Under the pieces are notes generated by a model that made no database searches, was not told the DNA's origin, and saw nothing but the letters and a program-made list of their open reading frames with translations. A stretch of DNA of 64,000 nucleotides from Ulvibacter antarcticus (GTDB lineage: Bacteria; Bacteroidota; Bacteroidia; Flavobacteriales; Flavobacteriaceae), in contig NZ_REFC01000011.1 of the NCBI RefSeq assembly GCF_003688405.1, forward strand, positions 496,001-560,000, given 5' to 3'. Positions 1 through 8,595 of this stretch are shown here, one piece after another. The position numbers were made by a program, and so were the translations under genes. Position 1 is the stretch's first letter. Each line of letters begins with the position of its first letter.

Positions 1-524
1 TCAAACACTTTCTTGTTTTTTGCCGATTGTATCAATTTAGTATTGCACTTTTTCTTTTTAATCCACCCCATTGCAATTCGTGAATCGGTGTATAAAATTC
101 TGTCGCTCTTTTGTTTTTGCAAGTATGCGAGACCGTGAACCAATGCCAAAAACTCCCCAACATTATTGGTGCCTTGTTGAAACGGCCCTTGATGAAAAAG
201 TTGTTTATGTGTTTGTGTATCGATACCGCGATATTCCATAATCCCCGGATTCCCACTGGAAGCGGCATCCACGGCAATTGAGAACAAATTGGGCTCGCCA
301 ATTTTTGCCAGTTGATCTTTTGTAAGGGTTTTCTTCTTTGTGTTTTTCCCTTTATAATCTGCGTACTCTTTGTTATATGCTGTTTTAGCTTCGGCAAAGC
401 TTTCGAATGATTTGTATTGTGCTCCTTTTACACCCTTTATAGAAAGTTGACATTCTTTCCAGCTTCCAAAAATACCAGCTGGATTTCCGAACCAAACCAC
501 ATAAAACTTTTCTTTTTTTGCCAT
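1..524 (-). CDS. Ribonuclease H with N-terminal viroplasmin domain (3' end outside window)
   Basis: Cleaves the RNA strand of RNA-DNA hybrids. The ATG at 524 opens a frame of 174 codons that runs off the left edge. Residues 5-45 (FYVVWFGNPAGIFGSW...) are the small caulimovirus-type viroplasmin domain that binds hybrids, followed by a lysine-rich linker (about 58-70) and the RNase H fold. The acidic residues visible are D86 (VDAASSGNPG), E124 (NVGEFLAL) and D147 (YTDSR); the last catalytic Asp would lie outside the window. The gene converges on nothing visible; upstream it is separated from purN by palindromic repeats. Function is confident from motif order. Essentiality and symbol (rnhA-like) are left open. 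Confidence 0.9.
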   Translation of the reverse strand, partial: MAKKEKFYVVWFGNPAGIFGSWKECQLSIKGVKGAQYKSFESFAEAKTAYNKEYADYKGKNTKKKTLTKDQLAKIGEPNLFSIAVDAASSGNPGIMEYRGIDTQTHKQLFHQGPFQQGTNNVGEFLALVHGLAYLQKQKSDRILYTDSRIAMGWIKKKKCNTKLIQSAKNKKVF

Positions 525-541
525 AGCTAAGAAGATATTTT

Positions 542-625
542 ATCTTCCCCCTTCTTCGAAGAAGGGGAATCGAGGGGAAGATGTTTTTTCCCTCATCCCC
601 AGCCCTTCTCCCACTGAGAAGAGAG
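542..625. repeat. Intergenic palindromic repeats (two families side by side)
   Basis: The perfect palindrome CCCCTTCTTCGAAGAAGGGG occupies 548-567, inside a wider arm pair ATCTTCCCC (542-550) and GGGGAAGAT (574-582). Immediately after, 590-625 is a degenerate copy of the CCCTCACC...GGAGAGG family seen again at 24678, 42626 and 42727. The element sits between two minus-strand genes, so it may terminate or stabilise the purN transcript. Confidence 0.75.
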
Positions 626-627
626 TG

Positions 628-1197
628 TTATTTACTTATTATTTTTTCTATCACCTTCGGAAACCATTCATATTCTAATTCATGTACTTTTTTAGCCACG
701 GATTCTGGGGTGTCTTTTTCTGAAAGTTTTACGCTTTTCTGAAAAATGATAGCTCCTTCATCATAATGCTCATTCACATAATGAATACTTATACCCGTTT
801 CAGTTTCTTTATTGGCTACTACTGCCTCATGAACATGTTGCCCGTACATTCCTTTTCCGCCATACTTCGGAAGCAATGCAGGATGCAAATTAATTACTCT
901 TTTTGGAAACTCCTTCAGAATGTGTTCCGGGAATTTTAAGAGAAAGCCTGCGAGAATAATATAGTCTGTTTTTAAGGTAATTAGTTGTTTTAGAATGTTT
1001 TCCGAAGAAAAAAGCATTGCTTTGTCAAAATATAATACGCTTACATTCAGGTCATTAGCTCTTTTTAAAACTTTGGCATCCTTCTTGTTTGACAGCACTA
1101 GAACAACCTCAGCAATCTCACTGTGCTGAAAGTATTGAATTAAGTTTTGAGTATTGGTACCGCTACCCGAAGCAAAAATAACTATACGCTTCTTCAT
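628..1197 (-). CDS. purN: Phosphoribosylglycinamide formyltransferase
   Basis: Transfers the formyl group of 10-formyl-THF to GAR in step three of purine synthesis; cytoplasmic. The 189-residue length is normal for PurN. The N-terminal FASGSGTN (8-15) is the phosphate-binding loop, and the catalytic triad is visible as N103 and H105 (INLHPALLPKYGG) and D146 (VNEHYDEGAII). The gene diverges from acpP across a 352-bp spacer. A TAACTTTG element about 70 bp upstream is its likely -7 box. It stands alone, apart from the other pur genes. No anomaly was seen. Confidence 0.96.
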   Translation of the reverse strand: MKKRIVIFASGSGTNTQNLIQYFQHSEIAEVVLVLSNKKDAKVLKRANDLNVSVLYFDKAMLFSSENILKQLITLKTDYIILAGFLLKFPEHILKEFPKRVINLHPALLPKYGGKGMYGQHVHEAVVANKETETGISIHYVNEHYDEGAIIFQKSVKLSEKDTPESVAKKVHELEYEWFPKVIEKIISK

Positions 1198-1265
1198 ATT
1201 GAATTTGTTTCCGATTTTTGTTTGTAACCAAGTCCCGACATATCGGGATAGCTTTTACACTATCG

Positions 1266-1273
1266 CAAAGTTA
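1266..1273 (-). promoter_or_regulatory. Candidate -7 element of purN
   Basis: The minus strand reads TAACTTTG, matching the Bacteroidota housekeeping -7 consensus TAnnTTTG, about 70 nt upstream of the purN ATG. No convincing TTG at -33 was found. Confidence 0.5.
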
Positions 1274-1510
1274 ATTTTTTAAAGGATAGATAAAACTACG
1301 GTTTCAATAAAATAAAGAAGCAAGTGCGAGAAATGTGCAATTCGTAGGTAAAAGAAAAACCTGGAACGAATTCACAGATCATTGGGTGTTTACAGAAGTA
1401 ATTAATATAATAAATAACAAAAGTAAGGTAATAGAGTTTCACTTCGCTCAAAATTGTTTAAATTGGGTTCACATTTTAAATATTAAATGGTGTTTTCAAT
1501 TAAAAAATTT

Positions 1511-1518
1511 TATTTTTG
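1511..1518 (+). promoter_or_regulatory. Candidate -7 element of the acpP-fabF-rnc operon
   Basis: TATTTTTG fits TAnnTTTG, 31 nt upstream of the acpP ATG, giving a short A-rich leader. The -33 TTG is not clear. Confidence 0.55.
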
Positions 1519-1549
1519 CCACTTATAATTAAATTAAAAAACAAGAATT

Positions 1550-1786
1550 ATGTCAGACATTGCATCAAGAGTAAAAGCTATCATCGTTGATAAATTAGGT
1601 GTAGACGAGAACGAAGTTGTAAACGAAGCTAGCTTCACAAACGACTTGGGAGCAGACTCACTAGATACGGTAGAGCTTATTATGGAATTTGAGAAAGAAT
1701 TTGATATTCAAATCCCAGACGATCAAGCTGAAAATATCGCTACTGTAGGTCAAGCAGTTTCATATATCGAAGAAGCTAAGAAATAA
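1550..1786 (+). CDS. acpP: Acyl carrier protein
   Basis: Carries growing acyl chains on a 4'-phosphopantetheine arm in type II fatty acid synthesis. The protein has 78 acidic residues, and the modified serine is S37 in the [13 protein letters not shown] motif. It is followed after 9 nt by fabF and then rnc, the gene order conserved across Bacteroidota and many other bacteria, so the three genes very likely form one transcript. The start is the only ATG in frame, preceded by an A-rich leader rather than a Shine-Dalgarno sequence. Confidence 0.98.
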   Translation: MSDIASRVKAIIVDKLGVDENEVVNEASFTNDLGADSLDTVELIMEFEKEFDIQIPDDQAENIATVGQAVSYIEEAKK

Positions 1787-1795
1787 TATTTCTAT

Positions 1796-3049
1796 ATGGA
1801 ATTAAAGCGAGTTGTAGTTACAGGCCTAGGAGCCCTTACACCTATTGGTAACAATATTGAAGAATATTGGGACGGTTTAATAAATGGGAAGAGCGGTTGC
1901 GCACCTATAACGTATTTTGATGCTGAAAAGTTCAAAACCAAATTCGCTTGTGAAATCAAGGATTTCGATCCACTACAACATTTTGATAGAAAAGAAGCCC
2001 GAAAATTAGACAAGTTTGCCCAATACGCTTTAGTTTCAAGTGATGAAGCTATAAAAGATGCCGGATTTAACCTCGATGAGGTCGATAAATTCCGTGTTGG
2101 AGTTATTTGGGGAGCTGGAATTGGAGGAATCGAAACTTTTCAAGATGAAGTAATAAACTTTAATGAAGGGGATGGAACACCGCGTTTCAACCCCTTCTTT
2201 ATTCCTAAAATGATAGCCGATATTGCCCCTGGTAATATATCTATCAAACATGGGTTTATGGGACCCAATTACACTACGGTTTCTGCATGTGCATCAGCGG
2301 CAAATGCGATTATTGATGCTTTAAATTATGTTCGCTTAGGACAGTGCGATATCATCGTAACCGGAGGAAGTGAAGCAGCGATAACCAAAGCCGGTGTTGG
2401 TGGTTTTAATGCAATGCATGCACTCTCAACCCGTAATGAAAGCCCTGAAACAGCATCCAGACCTTTCGATGCAACCCGTGACGGATTTGTATTAGGTGAA
2501 GGAGCTGGAGCGTTAATCCTAGAAGAATATGAACATGCTAAAAAGCGTGGCGCTAAGATTTATGCCGAAGTTGTAGGTGGTGGTATGTCTAGTGATGCAT
2601 ATCATATGACGGCTCCACACCCAGAAGGAATAGGAGTAGAGCGTGTAATGATCAATTGCTTGGAGAATGCCGGACTAAAGCCGGAAGATGTCGATACTAT
2701 CAATACTCACGGTACTTCAACTCCATTAGGAGATGTGGCCGAGTTAAAAGCGATTACAAAGGTATTTGGTGATCATGCTAAAGATATTAATATCAATTCG
2801 ACCAAGTCTATGACGGGTCACTTGTTAGGAGCAGCAGGTGCGATCGAAGCTATTGCCTCAATTTTAGCTATGAAACACGGTATCGTTCCTCCTACTATTA
2901 ATCATACTACGGTCGATGAAAATATCGACCCATCTTTAAATCTTACCTTAAACAAAGCACAAAAACGCGACATTAAAGTAGCCCTGAGCAATACATTTGG
3001 CTTTGGCGGCCACAATGCTTGCGTTCTTTTCAAAAGACTGGAAGAGTAA
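1796..3049 (+). CDS. fabF: 3-oxoacyl-[acyl-carrier-protein] synthase II
   Basis: Condenses malonyl-ACP with acyl-ACP, extending the chain by two carbons. The 417-residue length is normal. The Cys-His-His triad is complete: C165 (TVSACASAAN), H305 (NTHGTSTPLGD) and H342 (KSMTGHLLGAAGA). It lies 9 nt after acpP and 6 nt before rnc. No second condensing enzyme is nearby. Confident by motif and context. Confidence 0.98.
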   Translation: MELKRVVVTGLGALTPIGNNIEEYWDGLINGKSGCAPITYFDAEKFKTKFACEIKDFDPLQHFDRKEARKLDKFAQYALVSSDEAIKDAGFNLDEVDKFRVGVIWGAGIGGIETFQDEVINFNEGDGTPRFNPFFIPKMIADIAPGNISIKHGFMGPNYTTVSACASAANAIIDALNYVRLGQCDIIVTGGSEAAITKAGVGGFNAMHALSTRNESPETASRPFDATRDGFVLGEGAGALILEEYEHAKKRGAKIYAEVVGGGMSSDAYHMTAPHPEGIGVERVMINCLENAGLKPEDVDTINTHGTSTPLGDVAELKAITKVFGDHAKDININSTKSMTGHLLGAAGAIEAIASILAMKHGIVPPTINHTTVDENIDPSLNLTLNKAQKRDIKVALSNTFGFGGHNACVLFKRLEE

Positions 3050-3055
3050 CAATCC

Positions 3056-3799
3056 ATGGCTTCTATTAGAAACATATTTAATTCTCGCACCGAAAAGGAC
3101 GAGAATTTTTTTTTAGAGGTAAAAAGGATCATTGGTTTTAAACCCAAAGATATCAGCATATACGAGAAGGCCTTTACCCATCGTTCTACTAATGAAAAAA
3201 ACACCAAGGGGCAACCTCAAAATTATGAGCGCATGGAGTTTTTGGGTGATGCTATGCTTAGTTCGGTAATTGCGGCACATTTATTTAAAAAAGTTCCAGG
3301 TGGTAATGAAGGCTATCTCACTAAAATGAGATCGAAAGTGGTAAGTAGGGAGCACCTTAATGAATTAGGCCGAGATCTCAAATTGATTCGATATGTGAGA
3401 ACTACTATTCCAATAGAACAATTTGGAGGAAACATACACGGTAATGTATTCGAATCTTTAGTTGGTGCCATTTATCTCGATCGAGGTTATAAGTACTGTG
3501 AAAAATTTATTGGGAAACGTGTTATTAAGCCCTATGTGGACATTCAAAAACTAGAAGGCAAAGTAATTAGCTATAAAAGTTTGTTCATTGAATGGTGCCA
3601 GAAACATAAAAAAAACTTCAAATTTTCGGTCTATGAAGATACCGGAAATGATGCGCTAAAGCATTTCGCTGTAAAACTTCAACTTGAAAATAAAGTGGTG
3701 GGAAAAGCAAGAGCAACATCGAAAAAGAAGGCCGAAGAAAGTGCGGCTAAGAGAGCATATTACAAACTTCAGACAAGAATAGACGGCGAATCTGATTGA
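3056..3799 (+). CDS. rnc: Ribonuclease III
   Basis: Endonuclease for double-stranded RNA in rRNA and mRNA processing. The RNase III domain has signature ERMEFLGDAML (58-68, metal-binding E61 and D65), and a C-terminal dsRNA-binding domain spans about residues 170-242 (ALKHFAVKLQLE...KKKAEESAAKRAYYKL). The position usually held by the second catalytic Asp (D114 of the E. coli enzyme) appears to be Asn here (GNVFESLVGAIYLD, N130 and E133). The N-terminus is about 20 residues longer than in proteobacteria. It is the third gene of the acpP-fabF-rnc operon. Confidence 0.96.
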   Translation: MASIRNIFNSRTEKDENFFLEVKRIIGFKPKDISIYEKAFTHRSTNEKNTKGQPQNYERMEFLGDAMLSSVIAAHLFKKVPGGNEGYLTKMRSKVVSREHLNELGRDLKLIRYVRTTIPIEQFGGNIHGNVFESLVGAIYLDRGYKYCEKFIGKRVIKPYVDIQKLEGKVISYKSLFIEWCQKHKKNFKFSVYEDTGNDALKHFAVKLQLENKVVGKARATSKKKAEESAAKRAYYKLQTRIDGESD

Positions 3800-3910
3800 T
3801 GCTTTTTATTCTCATAACGAAAGGTTACTTTTACAATACAGATTAATTATTTCTTCTATAGATAACAATGAGCTAACCGTTCATTTGTCTTTTAATATTA
3901 TCTTTCGGCT

Positions 3911-4402
3911 ATGGCACTTTACAAAATTGTTTTGGATGATGATTTTAAGGAAGAATATTCCCTTATTGCCATTCATTGCAGTGAAGAAGCTTATAAAATG
4001 GCTTATTTAATGAACAAGTCACTTAATTGGCAATTGAAAAGAGAAAGTACAGATCTCGATTGCTCTAAGGATGGGTTGAAACATTCCTTTCCTTTATTTG
4101 TCTATGAGGATGTACAGCAATACATGACATGCCATCTTGTTGCAAACAAATGCAAGACTGTAGTATCACAAGATAAAAATACAGAAGGTTTATTTATCGG
4201 AGTTACTTCGGAAAGAATAGTGACTTCAAATTTGCTTCCTGAATACAAAAAAGTGGATTATTTTCTGAAAATCTTTTCAGAATTTGAAAGTATTCCACTT
4301 CGGAAGATCATTGCAGAAATTAATGAAATTACTCAGGTCATATCTGCCTATGAGGTAGCTTCAGAAACACTTAAATCTAAGAACAATTTAATATTTAACT
4401 AA
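3911..4402 (+). CDS. IPExxxVDY family protein
   Basis: Small cytoplasmic protein of 163 residues belonging to a family defined by the IPExxxVDY signature, here LPEYKKVDYFLKIF at about residue 115-128. The family is restricted to Bacteroidota, and no biochemical function is known to me. Its stop codon overlaps the pyk ATG by one base (TAATG), so the two are translationally coupled; the neighbourhood rnc-IPExxxVDY-pyk appears widespread in flavobacteria. A role linked to pyruvate kinase expression or activity is inference from coupling only. Confidence 0.85.
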   Translation: MALYKIVLDDDFKEEYSLIAIHCSEEAYKMAYLMNKSLNWQLKRESTDLDCSKDGLKHSFPLFVYEDVQQYMTCHLVANKCKTVVSQDKNTEGLFIGVTSERIVTSNLLPEYKKVDYFLKIFSEFESIPLRKIIAEINEITQVISAYEVASETLKSKNNLIFN

Positions 4403-5832
4403 TGCCAAATCAGAAGAGAACAAAAATAGTAGCCACCTTAGGTCCCGCAACTTCAAAGCGCGAGACTCTGAAGCAGATGATACTGGAAGGTGTTGACGTT
4501 TTTAGAGTGAATTTTTCACATGCCAACTACGAAACAGTTAAAGAAAACATAGCCACAATTAGAGAACTCGGTAAAGAAACGGGAATAACAACCGCTATTT
4601 TAGCCGATCTGCAAGGTCCCAAACTACGTGTGGGCGTGATGAAAGAAGAGGTGGTTGTGGAGCCTGGCGATATCATTTCATTTTGCACAGGCAAAGAATT
4701 TGAAGGTACAGCCGAAAAAGTCTATATGAACTACGATAGCTTTCCGAAGGACGTAAAAAAAGGAGAAAACATTCTCCTTGACGATGGAAAACTTATGTTC
4801 AGAGTACTCGAAACTAATGGTAAGGATACGGTAAAAGCAGAAGTTATACAAGGCGGACCTTTACGATCTAAAAAAGGAGTGAATCTTCCAAACACCAATA
4901 TCTCACTGCCCGCACTGACTCAAAAAGACAAAGAGGATGCTATTTTTGCTATTTCACTGGAAGTCGATTGGATTGCCTTGTCTTTTGTAAGACATGCAGA
5001 AGACCTACAAGAACTTCGAAAAGTGATCGAAGCTAACTGTAAATATAAAATACCAATCATTGCCAAAATTGAAAAGCCAGAAGCCGTTGCGAATATTGAA
5101 AAAATCGTTGCGTATTGCGATGGGTTAATGGTAGCAAGAGGTGATTTGGGTGTAGAAGTTCCGGCAGAAGAAGTGCCGCTAATTCAAAAAGAACTGGTGC
5201 GTACGGCTAAACGCGCGAGAATCCCTGTGATTATTGCGACGCAAATGATGGAAACTATGATTTCCTCCTTAACACCAACAAGAGCGGAAGTAAACGATGT
5301 GGCGAATTCTGTGATGGATGGCGCCGATGCTGTGATGCTTTCAGGAGAAACTTCGGTGGGTAAATATCCTGTGCAGGTAATCCAGAAAATGTCGAAAATT
5401 TTACGCAATGTCGAAAATTCACCTCTAATTCGTGTGCCTCAAGAACCACCACATATTCGAACCAACCGATATATCACAAAATCGATCTGCTATCATGCAG
5501 CAATCATGGCAAATGAAATTGAAGCTAAGGCCATTTGTACACTTACAAATAGTGGCTATACCGCCTTTCAGATCTCTGCCTGGCGACCTGCCGCACATAT
5601 CCTTGTCTTCACTTCCAATTATAGAATACTGTCGAGATTAAATCTGTTATGGGGAGTAACCGCATTCTTTTACGATAAATACGTTAGTACAGACGAAACT
5701 GTGGAAGACGTAAACAGAATTGCCTACGACCGCGGATTTGTAACCAAAGAAGATTACTTAATTAACTTAGCAGCCATGCCAATTGTGGATAAAGGAATGG
5801 TGAACACTTTGAGGGTTTCACAAGTAAAATAG
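4402..5832 (+). CDS. pyk: Pyruvate kinase
   Basis: Last step of glycolysis: phosphoenolpyruvate plus ADP to pyruvate plus ATP. The 476-residue length is normal. Visible signatures are the N-terminal KIVATLGPATS, the active-site IIAKIEKPEAVANI (catalytic Lys), and MVARGDLGVEVP with the metal-binding acidic pair. The C-terminal effector domain is complete. The start overlaps the stop of the preceding gene by one base. A strong bidirectional terminator follows about 50 bp downstream. Confidence 0.97.
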   Translation: MPNQKRTKIVATLGPATSKRETLKQMILEGVDVFRVNFSHANYETVKENIATIRELGKETGITTAILADLQGPKLRVGVMKEEVVVEPGDIISFCTGKEFEGTAEKVYMNYDSFPKDVKKGENILLDDGKLMFRVLETNGKDTVKAEVIQGGPLRSKKGVNLPNTNISLPALTQKDKEDAIFAISLEVDWIALSFVRHAEDLQELRKVIEANCKYKIPIIAKIEKPEAVANIEKIVAYCDGLMVARGDLGVEVPAEEVPLIQKELVRTAKRARIPVIIATQMMETMISSLTPTRAEVNDVANSVMDGADAVMLSGETSVGKYPVQVIQKMSKILRNVENSPLIRVPQEPPHIRTNRYITKSICYHAAIMANEIEAKAICTLTNSGYTAFQISAWRPAAHILVFTSNYRILSRLNLLWGVTAFFYDKYVSTDETVEDVNRIAYDRGFVTKEDYLINLAAMPIVDKGMVNTLRVSQVK

Positions 5833-5873
5833 TGTCATTTAGCATTATTTTACTTCCCCGAATTAAAACTTTT

Positions 5874-5907
5874 AAAAAAAATCCCGCTCATAGGCGGGAT
5901 TTTTTTT
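5874..5907. terminator. Bidirectional intrinsic terminator after pyk
   Basis: ATCCCGC (5881-5887) pairs with GCGGGAT (5894-5900) around a 6-nt loop, with a run of A before and seven T after, so it can serve both the pyk transcript and the opposing lipoprotein gene. Confidence 0.92.
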
Positions 5908-5923
5908 ATCACTTTTGTGTTGT

Positions 5924-6691
5924 TTATTCTACCGTTTCTGTTTTTTCAATTTTCATTTTATCACCATTTTGAGTGATGGTCACATCGTAGCCGAAGTTTT
6001 TAGTTTTATAATGATATGCAATTTTTGTTAGTGCATCATCCTTTCTGTTCACAATTAATTCACTAGTCCAAACATCCTTTTCGGGCATTTTGTCTTTAAT
6101 CACTTGTTCATCTTTTCCTGTAGGGTTTGGAAAGGCAAAGTCTTTTGGAAAGTCGAATAATCGTTGTGCAACAAAAAATGCTTCATGCCATTGATCTGTT
6201 GGTAATTCTAATGTTTCAATGTTTATAGGTTTGCTGGCCGTACCGCCAACGCTTTCAGAATAAACAACTGAAGGAAAAAGTGCTTTTAAGTCGTCTGCAT
6301 ATCCTTTGGCTTTGCTATTCTTTTCAGGAGGAAAAAACTTCGATAAATAACCATTAAAAGCGAATCCCTTTTTATGATTGAATTCTATTTCATCCATGGC
6401 GCCTTTTATTCCTCCAACGGTCATGGTATTATTATTTTCTGAAGAAATCACTTTTACTTTCGTACCATAAGGCATTTTAGCAACACGTTCACTATTCAGA
6501 TTGTTGAATTCCCGAAGGCTGAGTCCGCTATACGCTGTGACGTATAAAAATTCGGGACTCGACATTTCTGAAGCCGTATCGGCCAAAGCAATATCAGCTG
6601 CGGTTGCTAAAGGTTGTACTTCTTTTGTTTCGGATTTGCAGGACACGAAAATTAAGGCCACTGCGAGAATTGAGAAAACTACTTTTTTCAT
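5924..6691 (-). CDS. SH3-domain lipoprotein
   Basis: Probable outer-membrane or periplasmic lipoprotein of 255 residues. The signal peptide ends in a lipobox (MKKVVFSILAVALIFVSCKSE, Cys19). A bacterial SH3-like domain spans about residues 48-118 (YVTAYSGLSLREFNNLNSERVAKMP), followed by an uncharacterised C-terminal domain. SH3 domains of this kind often bind cell-wall peptides, but no enzyme domain is attached here. It is convergent with pyk across the shared terminator and followed upstream by dinB, with which it shows no functional link. Exact role unknown. Confidence 0.8.
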   Translation of the reverse strand: MKKVVFSILAVALIFVSCKSETKEVQPLATAADIALADTASEMSSPEFLYVTAYSGLSLREFNNLNSERVAKMPYGTKVKVISSENNNTMTVGGIKGAMDEIEFNHKKGFAFNGYLSKFFPPEKNSKAKGYADDLKALFPSVVYSESVGGTASKPINIETLELPTDQWHEAFFVAQRLFDFPKDFAFPNPTGKDEQVIKDKMPEKDVWTSELIVNRKDDALTKIAYHYKTKNFGYDVTITQNGDKMKIEKTETVE

Positions 6692-6759
6692 AACATAAAG
6701 GGTTTAGAGTTAATAAAATTTATAAGTAGTTTTTTTACATAATATATTTGAAATAAGTT

Positions 6760-7860
6760 TTAAAATTCAAGCTTTAATTGAACATCAATCGATTTTTCAG
6801 GTTTAGCTGCCTTTTTCTTTTCGTTGTTGAGGTTTGATAATGAAATTCCCAATAAACGTACCGAATCTTTCATCGACGATTGAAATAACAATTCTTTAAC
6901 AATCTCCATGATCAGCGCTGCCGCCGAAACATACATGTCTAAGGTCTTGCTTCTGGTTTGTAACGTAAAATCACTGTATTTAATTTTAAGGGTGATCGTT
7001 TTTCCTGCGATTTTACTTTTTAGAAGTCGTCGCTCCACCTCCTTGGCGATTTCTTCCAGTCGTTCGAGCATATAAATTTCACTGGCGATATTTTCATTAA
7101 ACGTCCGTTCTGCTGCCAGAGATTTTTGAATCCTGGACGGTTTTACACTACCTTTTTGAATCCCTCGAACTATATTGTAATAATAACCACCGCTTTTCCC
7201 GAAATGCTCCGTAAGAAATTCTTCTGTTTTTGACTTTAAATCCATTCCTGTGAAAACCCCAAGCCGATACATTTTTTCCTTAGTGACTTTACCAACTCCA
7301 TAAAACTTTTTAACGTCCAATTTTTCCAGAAACTCAATTACCTCTTCGGGAGGAATGGTTTTTTGTCCGTTGGGTTTATTGATATCACTAGCGACCTTGG
7401 CGACGAATTTATTTATTGAAATTCCTGCCGAGGCATTTAAACCGGTACGTTCTTTTATTTTGAGCCGAATTTCGGTTGCAATTAAAGAGGCACTCGGATT
7501 TCCTTTTTTATTTTCGGTAACATCCAGATACGCTTCGTCTAAAGAAAGAGGTTCGACCAGATCGGTATATTCATAAAAGATCTTTCGTATGGCAGAAGAA
7601 ACTTCTTTATAGCGAGCAAAATCTGTTTTCACGAAAATAAGATGCGGACAAAGTCGTTTAGCCATTGCCCCACTCATGGCACTTCGCACACCAAATTTTC
7701 TAGCTTCGTAACTAGCAGCGCTTACCACGCCTCTTATTTCACTTCCGCCCACCGCGATTGCTTTTCCCTGAAGTTCGGGATTGTCCAATTGTGCTACCGA
7801 CGCGTAGAAGGCGTCCATATCAACGTGGATAATCTTTCGTATAAGTATGGCGGCATCCAT
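6760..7860 (-). CDS. dinB: DNA polymerase IV (Y-family)
   Basis: Error-prone translesion polymerase. The 366-residue length fits the family. Motifs in order: HVDMDAFYASVAQLDNPELQ (metal-binding Asp near residue 14), SAMSGAMAKRLCP, SLDEAYLDVT (catalytic Asp-Glu) and the finger/little-finger region. The C-terminus lacks a recognisable canonical beta-clamp motif in the last residues (KSIDVQLKLEF), although QLKLEF resembles a degenerate QLxLF box. Divergent from the NAD(P)-binding protein at 7939. No LexA box was identified. Confidence 0.95.
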   Translation of the reverse strand: MDAAILIRKIIHVDMDAFYASVAQLDNPELQGKAIAVGGSEIRGVVSAASYEARKFGVRSAMSGAMAKRLCPHLIFVKTDFARYKEVSSAIRKIFYEYTDLVEPLSLDEAYLDVTENKKGNPSASLIATEIRLKIKERTGLNASAGISINKFVAKVASDINKPNGQKTIPPEEVIEFLEKLDVKKFYGVGKVTKEKMYRLGVFTGMDLKSKTEEFLTEHFGKSGGYYYNIVRGIQKGSVKPSRIQKSLAAERTFNENIASEIYMLERLEEIAKEVERRLLKSKIAGKTITLKIKYSDFTLQTRSKTLDMYVSAAALIMEIVKELLFQSSMKDSVRLLGISLSNLNNEKKKAAKPEKSIDVQLKLEF

Positions 7861-7938
7861 GATGTAAATTTAATATCTTTATATCAGAAACACTCGAAGT
7901 TATAAGAAGCTTAAAATCATTAATGAATATTGTTTTAA

Positions 7939-8595
7939 ATGCCCAAAACAGCTATTATTTTAGGAGCCACAGGATTAACAGGAGGAATGTTACTCGACAA
8001 ATTAGTATCGGATACTTCCTTTTCAAAAGTAAAAGTCTTTTCTAGGTCTTCCGTAGAAAAAAAACATCCTAAAATTGAAGAACATCTTATCAACCTCTTT
8101 CACTTAAAAAAACATAAGGCTGAATTTCAAGGAGATGTAGTTTTTTGCTGTATTGGGACTACAAAGGCTAAAACTCCCGATAAAGAAACCTATAAAAAGA
8201 TCGACTACGGAATTCCTGTTGCCGCTGCCAAATTATGTAAGGAGAACGGAATTAATCAATTTATAGTGGTTTCAGCTATGGGAGCAGATGTGGAAAGCAG
8301 TATGTTTTATAATAAGGTAAAGGGTGAAATGGAACGCGATGTCCTGGCGCAGGGAATCGATAAAACCTTCATACTTCAACCCTCCATGATTGGTGGAAAA
8401 AGAGATGAAAAACGAATGGGCGAACACTTAGGAAAGATATTTATGCGAAGTTTTGGTTTTTTAGTTCCGAAGAAATACAAGATCATTGAACCGGAAACCA
8501 TCGCCTTAGCGATGCGTAGGTTATCGAAGAAAGGTTATGACGAAACTATCATCACTTCAGAAAAAATAAAAGAAATTGCCAATGCTAGAAATTGA
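7939..8595 (+). CDS. NAD(P)-binding atypical SDR (NmrA/TIP30-like)
   Basis: Cytoplasmic Rossmann-fold protein of 218 residues. The N-terminal IILGATGLTGGMLLDKL carries the GxTGxxG dinucleotide motif, and the middle holds VVSAMGADVESSMFYNKVKGEMERDV, where Y and K match the catalytic pair of NAD(P)H-binding oxidoreductases of the HTATIP2 type. The substrate cannot be told. Its 3' end overlaps the CYTH gene by 14 nt, so the two are likely co-translated. Confidence 0.85.
   Translation: MPKTAIILGATGLTGGMLLDKLVSDTSFSKVKVFSRSSVEKKHPKIEEHLINLFHLKKHKAEFQGDVVFCCIGTTKAKTPDKETYKKIDYGIPVAAAKLCKENGINQFIVVSAMGADVESSMFYNKVKGEMERDVLAQGIDKTFILQPSMIGGKRDEKRMGEHLGKIFMRSFGFLVPKKYKIIEPETIALAMRRLSKKGYDETIITSEKIKEIANARN

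Larger units (their letters stand above)
1198..1549. other. Divergent purN/acpP intergenic region
   Basis: This 352-bp gene-free stretch holds the two divergent promoters and a short hairpin TCCCGA-CATA-TCGGGA at 1233-1248, a type of mini-palindrome common between genes in flavobacteria. A 65-codon open frame at 1335-1532 has no homology I recognise and overlaps the acpP promoter, so it is not called. Nothing else is evident. Confidence 0.7.

Noticed and set aside
1335-1532. 65-codon open frame between purN and acpP
   Set aside because: No recognisable family, AT-rich biased composition, and it overlaps the acpP promoter region.
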